DNA of 64,000 bases from Bacillus sp. FJAT-29790 (lineage in GTDB: Bacteria; Bacillota; Bacilli; Bacillales; Cytobacillaceae): contig NZ_JAHNZZ010000001.1 in assembly GCF_019039215.1 (NCBI RefSeq), positions 749,637 through 813,636 of the forward strand, given 5' to 3'. Position 1 is the stretch's first letter, and every line of letters starts with the position of its first letter. The notes under the pieces are model-generated. The model was not told the origin of the DNA. It saw only the letters and a program-made list of their open reading frames with translations, and did no database searches. Of the stretch, positions 44,240 through 53,060 are shown one piece after another. Made by a program: the position numbers and the translations under genes.

Positions 44240-45307
44240 ATGATGAGCTTAAAAAAGAAAGTTCTATCTGTTTCATTATCTAGTTTAATGGCATTAGGAG
44301 CTGTAACAGCTGTTTCGATTCCGGCAAGTGCTGTTGGAAACGGTCCAAGCGCTGGAAATGGGTCCATCCAAACATCCATCTTGCATACATATGATAGCAT
44401 GGTAGACTATCTTAAAAAACAAGATGCGAAGCAAGCAGCAATGGAGCTTGAAGTCATTGGGCAAACTATAAAAGGCCGCGATATTTACATGGCTAAATAC
44501 ATATCTAACCCTAGCAATCCAACGATTCTATTTTTAACACAGCAACACGGAAATGAGCAGCTAACAACTGAAGGAGCACTAGAATTTATCAAACACTTAG
44601 GTACTGGCAAGACAAAAGGTGTATTGGATAATGTAAACGTATTGATCATTCCAATGTTAAATGCAGATGGCGCAATGGGCGATGTTAACTTCTCCCTTGA
44701 TAACTACTTGGCTGATGGGGATCGACACCTAACTCGCTACAATGCGAATTATGTTGATTTAAATCGTGAACATGATAAAGCGACGAGCAAAATGGAAGCA
44801 GAAGCCAGGGCATTGCATGAAAACGTATTTGCTAAATACAAAATTGACTATATGATTGATTTACACCACCAAGGAACAAGAAGTGAAACGGATGGTGAAC
44901 TAGTTTCCGGATCAATCCTATATCCAACAAACGCCCAAGTAAAACCAGAGGTACTAGAAAAATCGAAAAAACTTGGATCAGTTGTTTATAACGCTATTGA
45001 AACGCAGGGCTGGGGACATATTGGTAAATATAACGGAGACTCTGGCGCAAATATTGGCAGAAACGGCGCTGCGATTCGTTATGATATTTCAACTCTACTT
45101 TTTGAAATGCGCGGCATGTCAGATCACTATATTGAGTCATATGCGCTTGGTCAAAAAAGTAATGGCTATTTAATCAAGCAAACGATTACTACACTAGATG
45201 CAACGGTTAGAGCGATTGCAGATCGATCAATTGAAACAGCTGATACGAGCTTCTGGGACACACTGCCAACCCAAAAAAATAGACCTGGAGAAGAATCGGA
45301 CGAATAA
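44240..45307 (+). CDS. Secreted M14 zinc carboxypeptidase
   Basis: A 355-residue exoenzyme. A Sec signal peptide (basic KKK, hydrophobic LSVSLSSLMALGAVTAV, cleavage after ASA near residue 31) marks it as secreted. The M14 zinc ligands are His 103 and Glu 106 in QQHGNEQ, with the third His in IDLHHQGT near 214. The substrate-binding NADGAMGD and NYVDLNREHD blocks and the catalytic Glu in LLFEMRGMSD are present. It releases C-terminal residues from peptides. The start ATG 44240 (or 44243) follows TGGGGGAATG. It lies alone between AT-rich gaps. Confidence 0.92.
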   Translation: MMSLKKKVLSVSLSSLMALGAVTAVSIPASAVGNGPSAGNGSIQTSILHTYDSMVDYLKKQDAKQAAMELEVIGQTIKGRDIYMAKYISNPSNPTILFLTQQHGNEQLTTEGALEFIKHLGTGKTKGVLDNVNVLIIPMLNADGAMGDVNFSLDNYLADGDRHLTRYNANYVDLNREHDKATSKMEAEARALHENVFAKYKIDYMIDLHHQGTRSETDGELVSGSILYPTNAQVKPEVLEKSKKLGSVVYNAIETQGWGHIGKYNGDSGANIGRNGAAIRYDISTLLFEMRGMSDHYIESYALGQKSNGYLIKQTITTLDATVRAIADRSIETADTSFWDTLPTQKNRPGEESDE

Positions 45308-45435
45308 AGAAATAAAGCAGATTCCCCGTAATCTAAAAAAACAGGGTTGCTAAATGATTTATATTTTTCTCTTAATCTCATAGGTTTATATTAAATCGAT
45401 TGTTACTTCATGAAATATAGTTGTTAAAAAAATTC

Positions 45436-45468
45436 CGGTCACCATGCCCTCATATGGAGACCGTTTTT
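45436..45468 (+). terminator. Terminator after the carboxypeptidase gene
   Basis: CGGTCACCAT pairs with ATGGAGACCG (one mismatch), followed by TTTTT. It lies 128 bases after the gene. Confidence 0.75.
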
Positions 45469-45501
45469 CCATTTTTGTTGAGTATTAGGTCACTATGTCC
45501 C

Positions 45502-45588
45502 TTAAGATGTCCGTCCATTTTCTTCTTCCATGAGATGGTTTTCGTATCTCAAAGTCCGCTATTCAATAAAATTATGAAGTAATCCCAC
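45502..45588 (-). pseudogene. Decayed copy of the small zinc-finger protein
   Basis: From a GTG with GGTAAGGTG upstream, the frame reads GLLHNFIE, an in-frame TAG where the intact gene has Trp, then RTLRYENHLM and a stop. It corresponds to residues 1-20 of the protein at 28637-28846 (GLLNAFNEWRATRYENHV). The CxxC half is gone. Flanking DNA is also similar to the 28.8-kb locus. Confidence 0.8.
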
Positions 45589-45916
45589 GTTATTCACCTT
45601 ACCACTTTTCTATATTTATGAAATGGATTACTTCCCCCGGGTGTCACATCATTTTTCTTATTTTATTATTTGATTAATAATTCAAAATTGGAATAAAAGT
45701 GGGAAAACCCCAAAAGTTAATGAATTTCCCCCTGTTCGTTTTGAGCGGATTTACGAAGCCCCATAAAAATAGGCGTTTACTTCAGTAACAATACCTAATA
45801 ATCGTTCATATTTTGTTGGGGAGACGTACCAGTGGATTCACTAATGAATGATTGTACTCTATCCCCCTTTATTGTTGCTGGAACATCCTTAAAAAAAATT
45901 TATGGAGGCTATGCCA

Positions 45917-46207
45917 ATGTATGATTTTCAAAGAGATCTCCAAATGTTGAATGTTGGTGATTTCCACGCAAACGATGCAATTCCTTGGGATCCAAGCTCT
46001 ATGGATCGACAATTTGGTCTTTTCGGTTTTGGTTCTTGTTTTGGCTTGGGGTTTGGTTCTTGTTTTGGCTTGGGGTTTGGTTCTTGTTTCGGCTTCGGCT
46101 GTTTTGGTTTTGGTGGTTTCCGTTGTGGTGGTTGTGGTGGCTTCGGTTTCCGTTGTGGCGGTTTCCGTTGCGGTGGTTGCGGTCGCTGCGGACGCTGCTT
46201 CCGTTAA
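45917..46207 (+). CDS. Heterocycloanthracin/sonorensin-type TOMM bacteriocin precursor
   Basis: A 96-residue precursor. The leader (about 1-33, MYDFQRDLQMLNVGDFHAND and on to WDPSS) has the FQ-x2-LQ-x-L-x-V pattern of this family. The core (about 34-96) is almost only Gly, Phe, Cys and Arg with 11 Cys. It holds three tandem octapeptides GFGSCFGL/GFGSCFGF (37-44, 45-52, 53-60), then CFGFGGF and a Cys-Gly-Arg tail ending GRCGRCFR. Cys and Ser would be converted to thiazoles and oxazoles by the enzymes encoded next. ATG 45917 is chosen because GGAGG stands 8 bases before it; two earlier ATGs overlap that site. A terminator follows directly, separating it from the maturation operon. Confidence 0.92.
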   Translation: MYDFQRDLQMLNVGDFHANDAIPWDPSSMDRQFGLFGFGSCFGLGFGSCFGLGFGSCFGFGCFGFGGFRCGGCGGFGFRCGGFRCGGCGRCGRCFR

Positions 46208-46257
46208 TCGTTTTTCGTTTTCTATCGAAAAAGATGGTTTCCAAAGGAGAAGATTTT

Positions 46258-46289
46258 GCCCCTGCATATGTTTTTGCCGGGGCTTTTTT
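46258..46289 (+). terminator. Terminator after the bacteriocin precursor gene
   Basis: GCCCC pairs with GGGGC, extended by GC pairs, followed by TTTTTT. Partial read-through would give far more precursor than enzyme mRNA. Confidence 0.75.
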
Positions 46290-46387
46290 CTAAAAAATTA
46301 GACATATGGGACATATTTCGGTACATAGGGTAATAGTGAAAATGATGATGGTGATTTAAGAATAGCACACGGGTAAGGAGGAGCGAA

Positions 46388-48352
46388 ATGACGAATGTAA
46401 CCCCGTCTATGCGCTTGAAATTGAAAAGGGACACGTTTTTTCTCCCTGAACCAAATAGTGGTGTATATTTTCGGAACAACTTATGTTCGTTTCGAATGGA
46501 AGGCAGTACGATCGATCAGTGGGTTGAAAAGCTTGTACCAATGTTCAACGGGGAGTACGCGTTGGCGGATTTGACGAAAGGATTGCCGGGCCCGTATCGG
46601 GATCGGGTCTATGAAATTGCGGATGTGCTTTATCGAAATGGGTTTGTACGGGATGTGAGCCAAGATCGTCCACATCAACTGTCGGATCAGATTCTTAAAA
46701 AGTATGCTTCTCAAATTGAATTTTTGGACAGTTTTGGCGATTCGGGTGCGTACCGTTTTCAAACCTATCGCCAGGAAAAGGTGTTGGCAGTTGGCTCCGG
46801 TCCTTTTTTTGTTTCCTTGGTTTCTGCTTTGCTTGAATCTGGCTTGCCAAAGTTTCATGTCCTAATTACAGATTCGGTACAGACCAATAGACGGCGTTTA
46901 ATAGAACTTGTGGCACATGCCCGTAAAACAGACCCCGAAGTAGCTGTAGAGGAGGTCATCCTACAGGGGAATGGGGTGAGTTCATGGCGGGAGACTGTGC
47001 AGGCGTATCAATCAATTTTGTATGTTTCGCAGAAAGGGGATATAGAGGAACTACGGGATCTCCATGGGATTTGTAGGGAAGAAAAGAAGGTGTTTATACC
47101 AGCTATTTGCCTGCAGCAGGTGGGGCTGGCAGGTCCTGTGGTGCATCCAGACTCTATGGCATGCTGGGAGTCTGCGTGGCGCCGTATACATCAATCTGTG
47201 CTTCCCGAAGATCAGCAGTTAACCGGCTTCTCATCCACAGCAGGGGCGATGTTGGCTAATGTAATCGTGTTTGAATTGTTCAAAGAGAGTACAAGAAAGA
47301 CCGAATCGGAACAAAATAATCAAATCTTTCTACTTGATCTGAATACGTTGGAAGGAAATTGGCATTCCTTCATGCCACATCCGTTAGTGGATGGTCGTGT
47401 TTCTGCCAAATGGGTTCAAGATTTAGATTTGCGGCTTGAACAGAGCTTAAACAAAGTTGAGGAGAGTAAATTGCTTCTTTACTTCAGTCAATTTACATCA
47501 GCTGACTTAGGAATTTTCCATGTTTGGGAAGAAGGGGACTTGAACCAGCTGCCATTAGCTCAGTGTCGTGTTCAGGTAGTCGACTATTTGTCGGAGGGAC
47601 CGACTGGGCTTTTACCAGAACTGATTGGTACCGGCTTGACGCATGAAGAGGCAAGAAAAGAAGCGGGACTGGCCGGGATTGAGGCGTATGTGTCACAAAT
47701 AGCTGATCTGCTTGTTACGACTCTACCACCACATCATGAAGTAGATGATAGTATGGCGGATCGAAAGGGTTTAGTCGGTATCGGAACGGGAGAAACGTTT
47801 GCGGAAGCTGTTGGCCGCGGATTGAAAATGTGTTTGGAAAAGGAATTAAACAAGCAATTGGCTGATCAGACGAATTTCGTCTCACGGGTTCACTTGAGTG
47901 AGATAGAAGATGAGCGATGCCGTTTTTATTTGCAAGCACTGACTACGATGCAGGGTGCACCAATCATAGGCTTAGGAAAGGAAGTGTCAGGTTTCCCTGT
48001 CGTATGGATTGGTACGAATGGAAGTTGGTACGGCAGTGTAGGTTTGAATACCACAGAGGCGTTACGGAATGCGCTACAACAGGTGCTCAAGAAGGTACAA
48101 AACCGAGCGATTTGTCAAACGACACAGGCGTTGGAGGTTTCGTCTGTACTTCTGGAAGAAAAGGAGCTTCAAAGCCTAGTCATTCATCCGTGTGAAGTTT
48201 CCACAAAACCTGATGTATTGTATTCCGCAATTAAGACCTTGGAAAGAAACGGCAAGCAGCTTCTCGTCTTTGAACTTGAATTGGAACCATTTTTGAAAGA
48301 GGGACTTGAAGGGGTGTATGGAGTTATGTTACGAGAGGAGGAAGCCAAGTGA
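46388..48352 (+). CDS. Thiazole-containing bacteriocin maturation protein (ThiF-like)
   Basis: A 654-residue protein of the group found beside heterocycloanthracin precursors. An N-terminal region (about 1-110) is followed by a ThiF/E1-like Rossmann segment at about 125-300 (VLAVGSGPFFVSLVSALLES, then HVLITDSVQTNRRRL). The adenylation site is not well kept, and no CxxC zinc pairs are evident. The C-terminal half (about 330-654) is family-specific. Its likely role is to bind the precursor leader and assist the cyclodehydratase. The start ATG 46388 follows TAAGGAGGAGC. Its last codon overlaps the next start, so the two are translationally coupled. Confidence 0.88.
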   Translation: MTNVTPSMRLKLKRDTFFLPEPNSGVYFRNNLCSFRMEGSTIDQWVEKLVPMFNGEYALADLTKGLPGPYRDRVYEIADVLYRNGFVRDVSQDRPHQLSDQILKKYASQIEFLDSFGDSGAYRFQTYRQEKVLAVGSGPFFVSLVSALLESGLPKFHVLITDSVQTNRRRLIELVAHARKTDPEVAVEEVILQGNGVSSWRETVQAYQSILYVSQKGDIEELRDLHGICREEKKVFIPAICLQQVGLAGPVVHPDSMACWESAWRRIHQSVLPEDQQLTGFSSTAGAMLANVIVFELFKESTRKTESEQNNQIFLLDLNTLEGNWHSFMPHPLVDGRVSAKWVQDLDLRLEQSLNKVEESKLLLYFSQFTSADLGIFHVWEEGDLNQLPLAQCRVQVVDYLSEGPTGLLPELIGTGLTHEEARKEAGLAGIEAYVSQIADLLVTTLPPHHEVDDSMADRKGLVGIGTGETFAEAVGRGLKMCLEKELNKQLADQTNFVSRVHLSEIEDERCRFYLQALTTMQGAPIIGLGKEVSGFPVVWIGTNGSWYGSVGLNTTEALRNALQQVLKKVQNRAICQTTQALEVSSVLLEEKELQSLVIHPCEVSTKPDVLYSAIKTLERNGKQLLVFELELEPFLKEGLEGVYGVMLREEEAK

Positions 48353-50292
48353 GTGCTGTCGTATTAGTGGTCGGAGAAGGATTGTTGGCTGATCGCGTCT
48401 GTACAGAACTGTCTGCACAATACGAGGTCGTTCGTCAAGCTGATTTCGAGACAGAAATACCAGAAGCGGCTAATTTGGTTCTTGTATTGGACGATACTTG
48501 GCATCCCTCTGTTCATCAAAAAGCGGAAGAGGTGTTGCGAATAGCCGGCATCCCTTGGCTGCGAGGATTCGTTTCATTTGGTGAAGGTGTGATCGGGCCA
48601 TTGGTTTATCCAGGTAAACTGGGTTGCTCCCAATGTGCAAATTTAAGACTTCTAATGGCCGGACGAGACCGTAAAGAGATGTGGGAGATAGAGCAAAGAC
48701 TGACGGAGGTCGGTGAAGTGTCGCGCGATCCATGGGTATCGCGATCGGGCGTTTTACAGATGGCCCATCTGATTGAGGCAGAGGTGCAGAGCTTATTACA
48801 GGGTGATAAGGTTCGCTCGGAAGAACGGATATTATTAATCAATCTAAAAACGCTGAAGAGTTCATCCCATTTCTTTCTGCCTGACCCGTTGTGTCCATTT
48901 TGTGGTCAATTACCTGACGATTCAGCGACTGAGGCCCGAATATCGCTGCAACCTAGTCCAAAGATTAGTTCCGATAGTTACCGCTGCCGCTCGATGGATG
49001 ATCTGAATAAAGTTTTAGTTAAAGACTATATGGACAATCGGACCGGCTTATTAAATGGAAAAATGTATGACATCGTGACGCCATTTGCCGATGTCGGAGC
49101 CAATTTGCCGTTGTTCTCAGGGGACGAGGGAGTGGCAGGTAGGACACATTCATATGCGGTAAGTGAGCAGACCGCTATTTTAGAGGGGTTGGAGCGGTAC
49201 TGCGGTTTGTCTCCCCACGGCAAACGAACAGTGGTCCATGATAGTTTCCGCAATCTGAAACATGAAGCACTCAATCCGTTCAAGGTAGGGGTGCACGCGA
49301 AGGAACAATATATGAAGCCTGATTTTCCGTTCGAACCGTTTCATCCTGATCGCTCAATGAATTGGGTATGGGGCTATTCGTTTACGCAAGAGCGTCCGAT
49401 TCTTGTTCCAGAGTTGCTTGCTTATTATAGTTTGGGCTGCGGTGACGGATTTGTGTATGAAACTTCCAACGGATGCGCATTAGGCGGAAGTTTGGAGGAG
49501 GCCATTTTCTATGGAGTGATGGAAGTAGTGGAGCGTGATTCGTTCTTGATGACTTGGTACGCGCAACTAACACTCCCGCGTCTTGATCCTTATTCAGCAA
49601 ACGACCAAGAATTACAGTTGATGATTGAGCGTGCACGAGCGGTTGCGGGATACGATCTATACTTCTATAACTCGACAATGGAGAACGGTATTCCAAGCGT
49701 GTTGGCGTTGGCGAAAAACAGAAAGGAAAAGGGGATGAATATCATCTGTGCCGCCGGTTCGCATTTGGACCCAGTGCGAGCGGCGAAAAGCGCGGTTTAC
49801 GAGTTGGCAGGTATGATGCTGACGCTTGACGGGGAATTTGAAGCGAAAAAGGAGAAGTATGCACGAATGTTGCAAGATTCTTCACTAGTACGGAAGATGG
49901 AAGACCATGGAATGCTGTATGGTTTACCGGAAGCGGAAGAGCGCCTGAGGTTTTTATTGGACGAAACCCGTCCGATGCGAACGTTTGATGAGGAATTCAA
50001 ATGGAAGGCAAAGCATACAGATCTGACTGATGATTTGCAGGATATACTTCAAGTGTTTTGCCGATTAAATCTAGATGTAATTGTAGTGGATCAAACGACA
50101 CCGGTAACGAAACGAAACGGACTGAATTGTGTGAAAGTGCTGATTCCCGGCATGTTGCCGATGACATTCGGGCACCATCTTACTCGCGTAACAGGGCTGG
50201 ATAGGGTGTTAACAGTGCCAATGGACCTCGGATACTCGAAACAACCGCTGACACATGAACAGCTCAATCCATTTCCACATCCGTTTCCATAG
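48349..50292 (+). CDS. Fused E1-like/YcaO TOMM cyclodehydratase (SagD-type)
   Basis: A 647-residue cyclodehydratase that turns Cys/Ser of the precursor into azolines using ATP. Residues about 1-215 form the E1-like partner domain with a Zn site from two CxxC pairs (GCSQC near 94, CPFC near 182). Residues about 235-647 form the YcaO domain: EGLERYCGLSPHG near 280, ETSNGCALGGSLEEAIFYGV near 375, and VERDSF, with ATP/Mg-binding Glu residues. The protein ends NPFPHPFP, a proline tail of the kind needed in YcaO active sites. The start is GTG at 48349, overlapping the previous stop by GTGA. Fusion of both halves in one chain is typical of this TOMM class. Confidence 0.93.
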   Translation: MSAVVLVVGEGLLADRVCTELSAQYEVVRQADFETEIPEAANLVLVLDDTWHPSVHQKAEEVLRIAGIPWLRGFVSFGEGVIGPLVYPGKLGCSQCANLRLLMAGRDRKEMWEIEQRLTEVGEVSRDPWVSRSGVLQMAHLIEAEVQSLLQGDKVRSEERILLINLKTLKSSSHFFLPDPLCPFCGQLPDDSATEARISLQPSPKISSDSYRCRSMDDLNKVLVKDYMDNRTGLLNGKMYDIVTPFADVGANLPLFSGDEGVAGRTHSYAVSEQTAILEGLERYCGLSPHGKRTVVHDSFRNLKHEALNPFKVGVHAKEQYMKPDFPFEPFHPDRSMNWVWGYSFTQERPILVPELLAYYSLGCGDGFVYETSNGCALGGSLEEAIFYGVMEVVERDSFLMTWYAQLTLPRLDPYSANDQELQLMIERARAVAGYDLYFYNSTMENGIPSVLALAKNRKEKGMNIICAAGSHLDPVRAAKSAVYELAGMMLTLDGEFEAKKEKYARMLQDSSLVRKMEDHGMLYGLPEAEERLRFLLDETRPMRTFDEEFKWKAKHTDLTDDLQDILQVFCRLNLDVIVVDQTTPVTKRNGLNCVKVLIPGMLPMTFGHHLTRVTGLDRVLTVPMDLGYSKQPLTHEQLNPFPHPFP

Positions 50293-50313
50293 TGGTGTTT
50301 AGGAGGTAGGAGG

Positions 50314-51891
50314 ATGGTTCTAGAGGCATTTCTGCACAATCTTCATTTTGACAATGAAAAAATCACTCCGCCGGACTGGGAAGTGGACTGGGATGATGCA
50401 CCGCTAGCCTATAAGCTCTATCGCGGCTTGCCGGTTGTTCCTTTATCTCTAGAAGTACCGCTGACGCTAGACGGAAGGGGAATACCTGCAAAGCCTGACC
50501 TTCGTACAATCGGTCATTTTCTATGGTACACGTTTGGCCTTACTCAGGTTTCCCAGTTAGTCCCTCCTTTAGATTCCACGGAAAATACGGTTGACTTCGT
50601 GCAGTCGTATAGGCGATTTGTTCCTTCCGGTGGGGCGTTGTATCCAAACGAATTATACGTGTATTTGAAGCTGGAGGATCTGCCTGCTGGGGTGTACCAT
50701 TATGATGTAGCACATCACAGCTTAGTGTTATTGCGAGAAGGAAATTTCGATTCATATATAGCCCGCGCTCTGGGTCATCGCTATGACGAGGACACTTGTT
50801 TTGGGACTGTTTTTGTATCGACCATGTTTTGGAAAAATTTTTATAAATACAATAATTTTGCCTATCGTCTGCAAGGGCTGGATGCTGGGGTGGTAATTGG
50901 ACAGTTATTGGAAGTAGCAAAAAGTTTTGGCTTTGCATCAGGTGTTTTCTTTCAATTTCTTGATCGGGCCATCAACCATCTTCTTGGGCTTTCCGAACAG
51001 GAGGAGAGTGTGTATGCGGTTATTCCTCTATCTGTGGAACCTACAAACTGGTCAAATAACCGGAGTGACGTAGCCGGGATTGTCTCTGCAGACGAATTGT
51101 GCCGAGAATTGACATCCCTTCCTTATAATCACTATCAACGGTCGCAGAAGGTCGCAGAGTGCCCGTTTTTGACTATGATGAATGAAGCATCTATGCTGGA
51201 ATCAACGCAGTCGTTTCGAAAAATCGAGGTGAAGAAGAATCTAAATTGTGACGGTCAAGCACAAGTTCTTCCTCGCATGAAGAGGATGTCGTATGATCTT
51301 GCAGCGGTCTGCAGAGAGCGATATTCTCCGGAGATGGATTTCGTTTTGGGAAAGGTAAGTCAGTCTCAACTGGCCAATCTTTTGCAGGAGACAATTGCTT
51401 CCTTTTCATATCGCAATGATTTGGATGTAGCACATTCGAAGCAAGAGTCTCGTGTCTCGCTGTATGTCTGTTTGTATAATGTTGAGGGCATTCAAGATGG
51501 TGCTTATTATTATGATAGTGCTGCTCATGTTTTACGGCAGGTAGATCTTGGAGATCATCGACTCGAGTTACAAAAAGGATTGGTTGGATTTAATGTGAAT
51601 TTACACCAAGTACCACTTTGCCTTAATGTGGCAGGGGATAGCGATCACTTAATACCAGCACTCGGTTACAGAGGATATCGTATCCAACAAATGGAAGCGG
51701 GTATGCTGACACAGCGATTATTGTTATCTGCGACAGCCATTGGGATGGGGGGACACCCACTCCTCGGGTTTAATGCGAAAATGAGTGATGAAATTTTCAA
51801 GATAGATACACATGGAAAAACCAGCCTAATCCAAATCCCGATTGGTCCATATCGACAACGTCCATGGATGAAAGGCAGTTTGCATAGTTAA
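50314..51891 (+). CDS. SagB-type FMN dehydrogenase for azole formation
   Basis: A 525-residue nitroreductase-fold oxidoreductase that should oxidise azolines to thiazoles/oxazoles with FMN. It appears as two tandem SagB-like halves. The first runs about 60-250 (RFVPSGGALYPNELYVYLK, GVYHYDVAHHSLVLL, then GLDAGVVIGQLLEVAKSFGF). The second runs about 330-515 (VSLYVCLYNVEGIQDGAYYY, then QRLLLSATAIGMGGHPLLGF). The start ATG 50314 follows TAGGAGGTAGG, 21 bases after the YcaO stop. It is the last gene of the cluster; no transporter, protease or immunity gene follows. Confidence 0.9.
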   Translation: MVLEAFLHNLHFDNEKITPPDWEVDWDDAPLAYKLYRGLPVVPLSLEVPLTLDGRGIPAKPDLRTIGHFLWYTFGLTQVSQLVPPLDSTENTVDFVQSYRRFVPSGGALYPNELYVYLKLEDLPAGVYHYDVAHHSLVLLREGNFDSYIARALGHRYDEDTCFGTVFVSTMFWKNFYKYNNFAYRLQGLDAGVVIGQLLEVAKSFGFASGVFFQFLDRAINHLLGLSEQEESVYAVIPLSVEPTNWSNNRSDVAGIVSADELCRELTSLPYNHYQRSQKVAECPFLTMMNEASMLESTQSFRKIEVKKNLNCDGQAQVLPRMKRMSYDLAAVCRERYSPEMDFVLGKVSQSQLANLLQETIASFSYRNDLDVAHSKQESRVSLYVCLYNVEGIQDGAYYYDSAAHVLRQVDLGDHRLELQKGLVGFNVNLHQVPLCLNVAGDSDHLIPALGYRGYRIQQMEAGMLTQRLLLSATAIGMGGHPLLGFNAKMSDEIFKIDTHGKTSLIQIPIGPYRQRPWMKGSLHS

Positions 51892-52045
51892 TTGAGCCTA
51901 GTAAGGAAAGGGTTGTGAAAAACCTGTTTTTATGAAGCGCCTTGGATAAGGGAAAAAGTGTGAACATGGTTTTGGTAGTATTATCTCTCTTATATTTGTG
52001 GAAATTGAGCGTGCGAATTCAATGATCGTATAACTGGAAAACGAG

Positions 52046-52101
52046 GCCTGTTCCCCAATGTATTTACGAATTCACGCATTGGGGATCAGGCACTTATTTT
52101 T
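52046..52101 (+). terminator. Terminator-like hairpin linked to the 21-bp repeats
   Basis: GCCTGTTCCCCAATG pairs with CATTGGGGATCAGGC (one mismatch), followed by ACTTATTTTT. The same GGGATCAGGCACTT end and the same downstream repeat occur at 42653-42813. Confidence 0.8.
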
Positions 52102-52124
52102 GATTATGGTCAAGTTATAACTGA

Positions 52125-52208
52125 TTTGGCTGATAAACTATTAAATTTGGCTGATAAATTACCGAAATTGGCTGACAAACTACTGAAACTGGCTGATAAA
52201 AGAATATA
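52125..52208. repeat. 21-bp tandem repeat array, locus 2 (four units)
   Basis: Units start at 52125, 52146, 52167 and 52188 with the TTGGCTGA-AAA core. In one frame this reads DLADKLLNLADKLPKLADKL, so all four heptapeptides are open here. There is no start codon or ribosome binding site. Confidence 0.9.
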
Positions 52209-52447
52209 TCCGAAAAAAAAAGAACGCACTGTCGGTTAGGATAGTAACTAACGTTGGATTCACGGAACTGTTTGAAGGGTTTCTTCTGTTTTTTCGCCTG
52301 ATTTATCTGGTCAAGTTGTTTTTATCCTCATACAAGAGCTTCTGGCTACTATTTCAGATATTGAAAGTAATAAACTTGTTATGAACAAATTCGTAAAGCT
52401 CCGAATGAAAAATGTCCACATTAAGGCAAATAGGGGCTATGTGTAAA

Positions 52448-52600
52448 TTTCCCCCTGAAAGCGCTCTTTTGTCATTAAAAACGGGACAAGCATTTGCGAG
52501 TGATTTAGAACTCCAAAAACTCCACCAGCTAATAGTTGATTATTTTACTCAAATAAAGGAAAAAGATGAATATCCCCCCTTATCTTTGTTTGAAAATTAG
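52448..52600 (+). pseudogene. C-terminal remnant of a TetR-type regulator
   Basis: The frame reads ESALLSLKTGQAFASDLELQ, then KLHQLIVDYFTQIKEKDEY. It aligns with the last 40 residues of the intact TetR-type regulator at 35365-36264 (ESALESLKAGQSLFGTKELQ, then KLDQLVDDYFTQIEEQD). Upstream sequence (52290-52440) looks like further decayed regulator but with stops in every frame. Confidence 0.85.
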
Positions 52601-52604
52601 GGGG

Positions 52605-53060
52605 TTATTTAATGTAATTAAATCATATGTGGATTTAGATTAGTTGTGCAGTTGTAATATCATTCTTAATCACAAATCTTCTTCAATTGCTGGATAGTAG
52701 AAGGGCATTTTGGAAGACTTATTAGTGATATAGAAACAAATTGAAGCAGAGAATAACTGTTTATTCATTCCATGAAAGATAGTAGTTAAATTGTGGGGAA
52801 TAATAGTGCATAATTTAATCTTAGCGACACCAGAATCAATGCCAAAATGGTCAAACGGCTCAAGTTATTGTAGAATTTAGTTTTGTACTTAATCCATTGG
52901 GCAATAATAAATACATTTCCAGAAGATGATAACATTTACTAAATTAGTTTCTCTAAGCATTTTGTTATGGAATCAATTCCGGCAGGTTTTAGATGTTTCA
53001 CTAGCTAAATTGCTTAACACAAATTCCGTAATGTTATGTAGTAATTTAGGAGGTAGAAAA
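52605..53060. other. Intergenic region before the quinone oxidoreductase gene
   Basis: No gene supported. A frame opening at 52926 merely extends the oxidoreductase upstream without a ribosome binding site. Some stretches (52830-52920) read as protein-like but have no start and are unidentified. Confidence 0.5.

Noticed and set aside
45869-46267. Thr-rich minus-strand frame (and two other plus frames) across the bacteriocin precursor
   Set aside because: They are by-products of the repetitive Gly/Phe/Cys codons; none has a ribosome binding site, and the frame starting at 45917 has both a good site and a family-like leader.
52926-53060. 45-residue N-terminal extension of the quinone oxidoreductase
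   Set aside because: The family starts at KALIIE; ATG 53061 has TAGGAGG, while the longer start has none.
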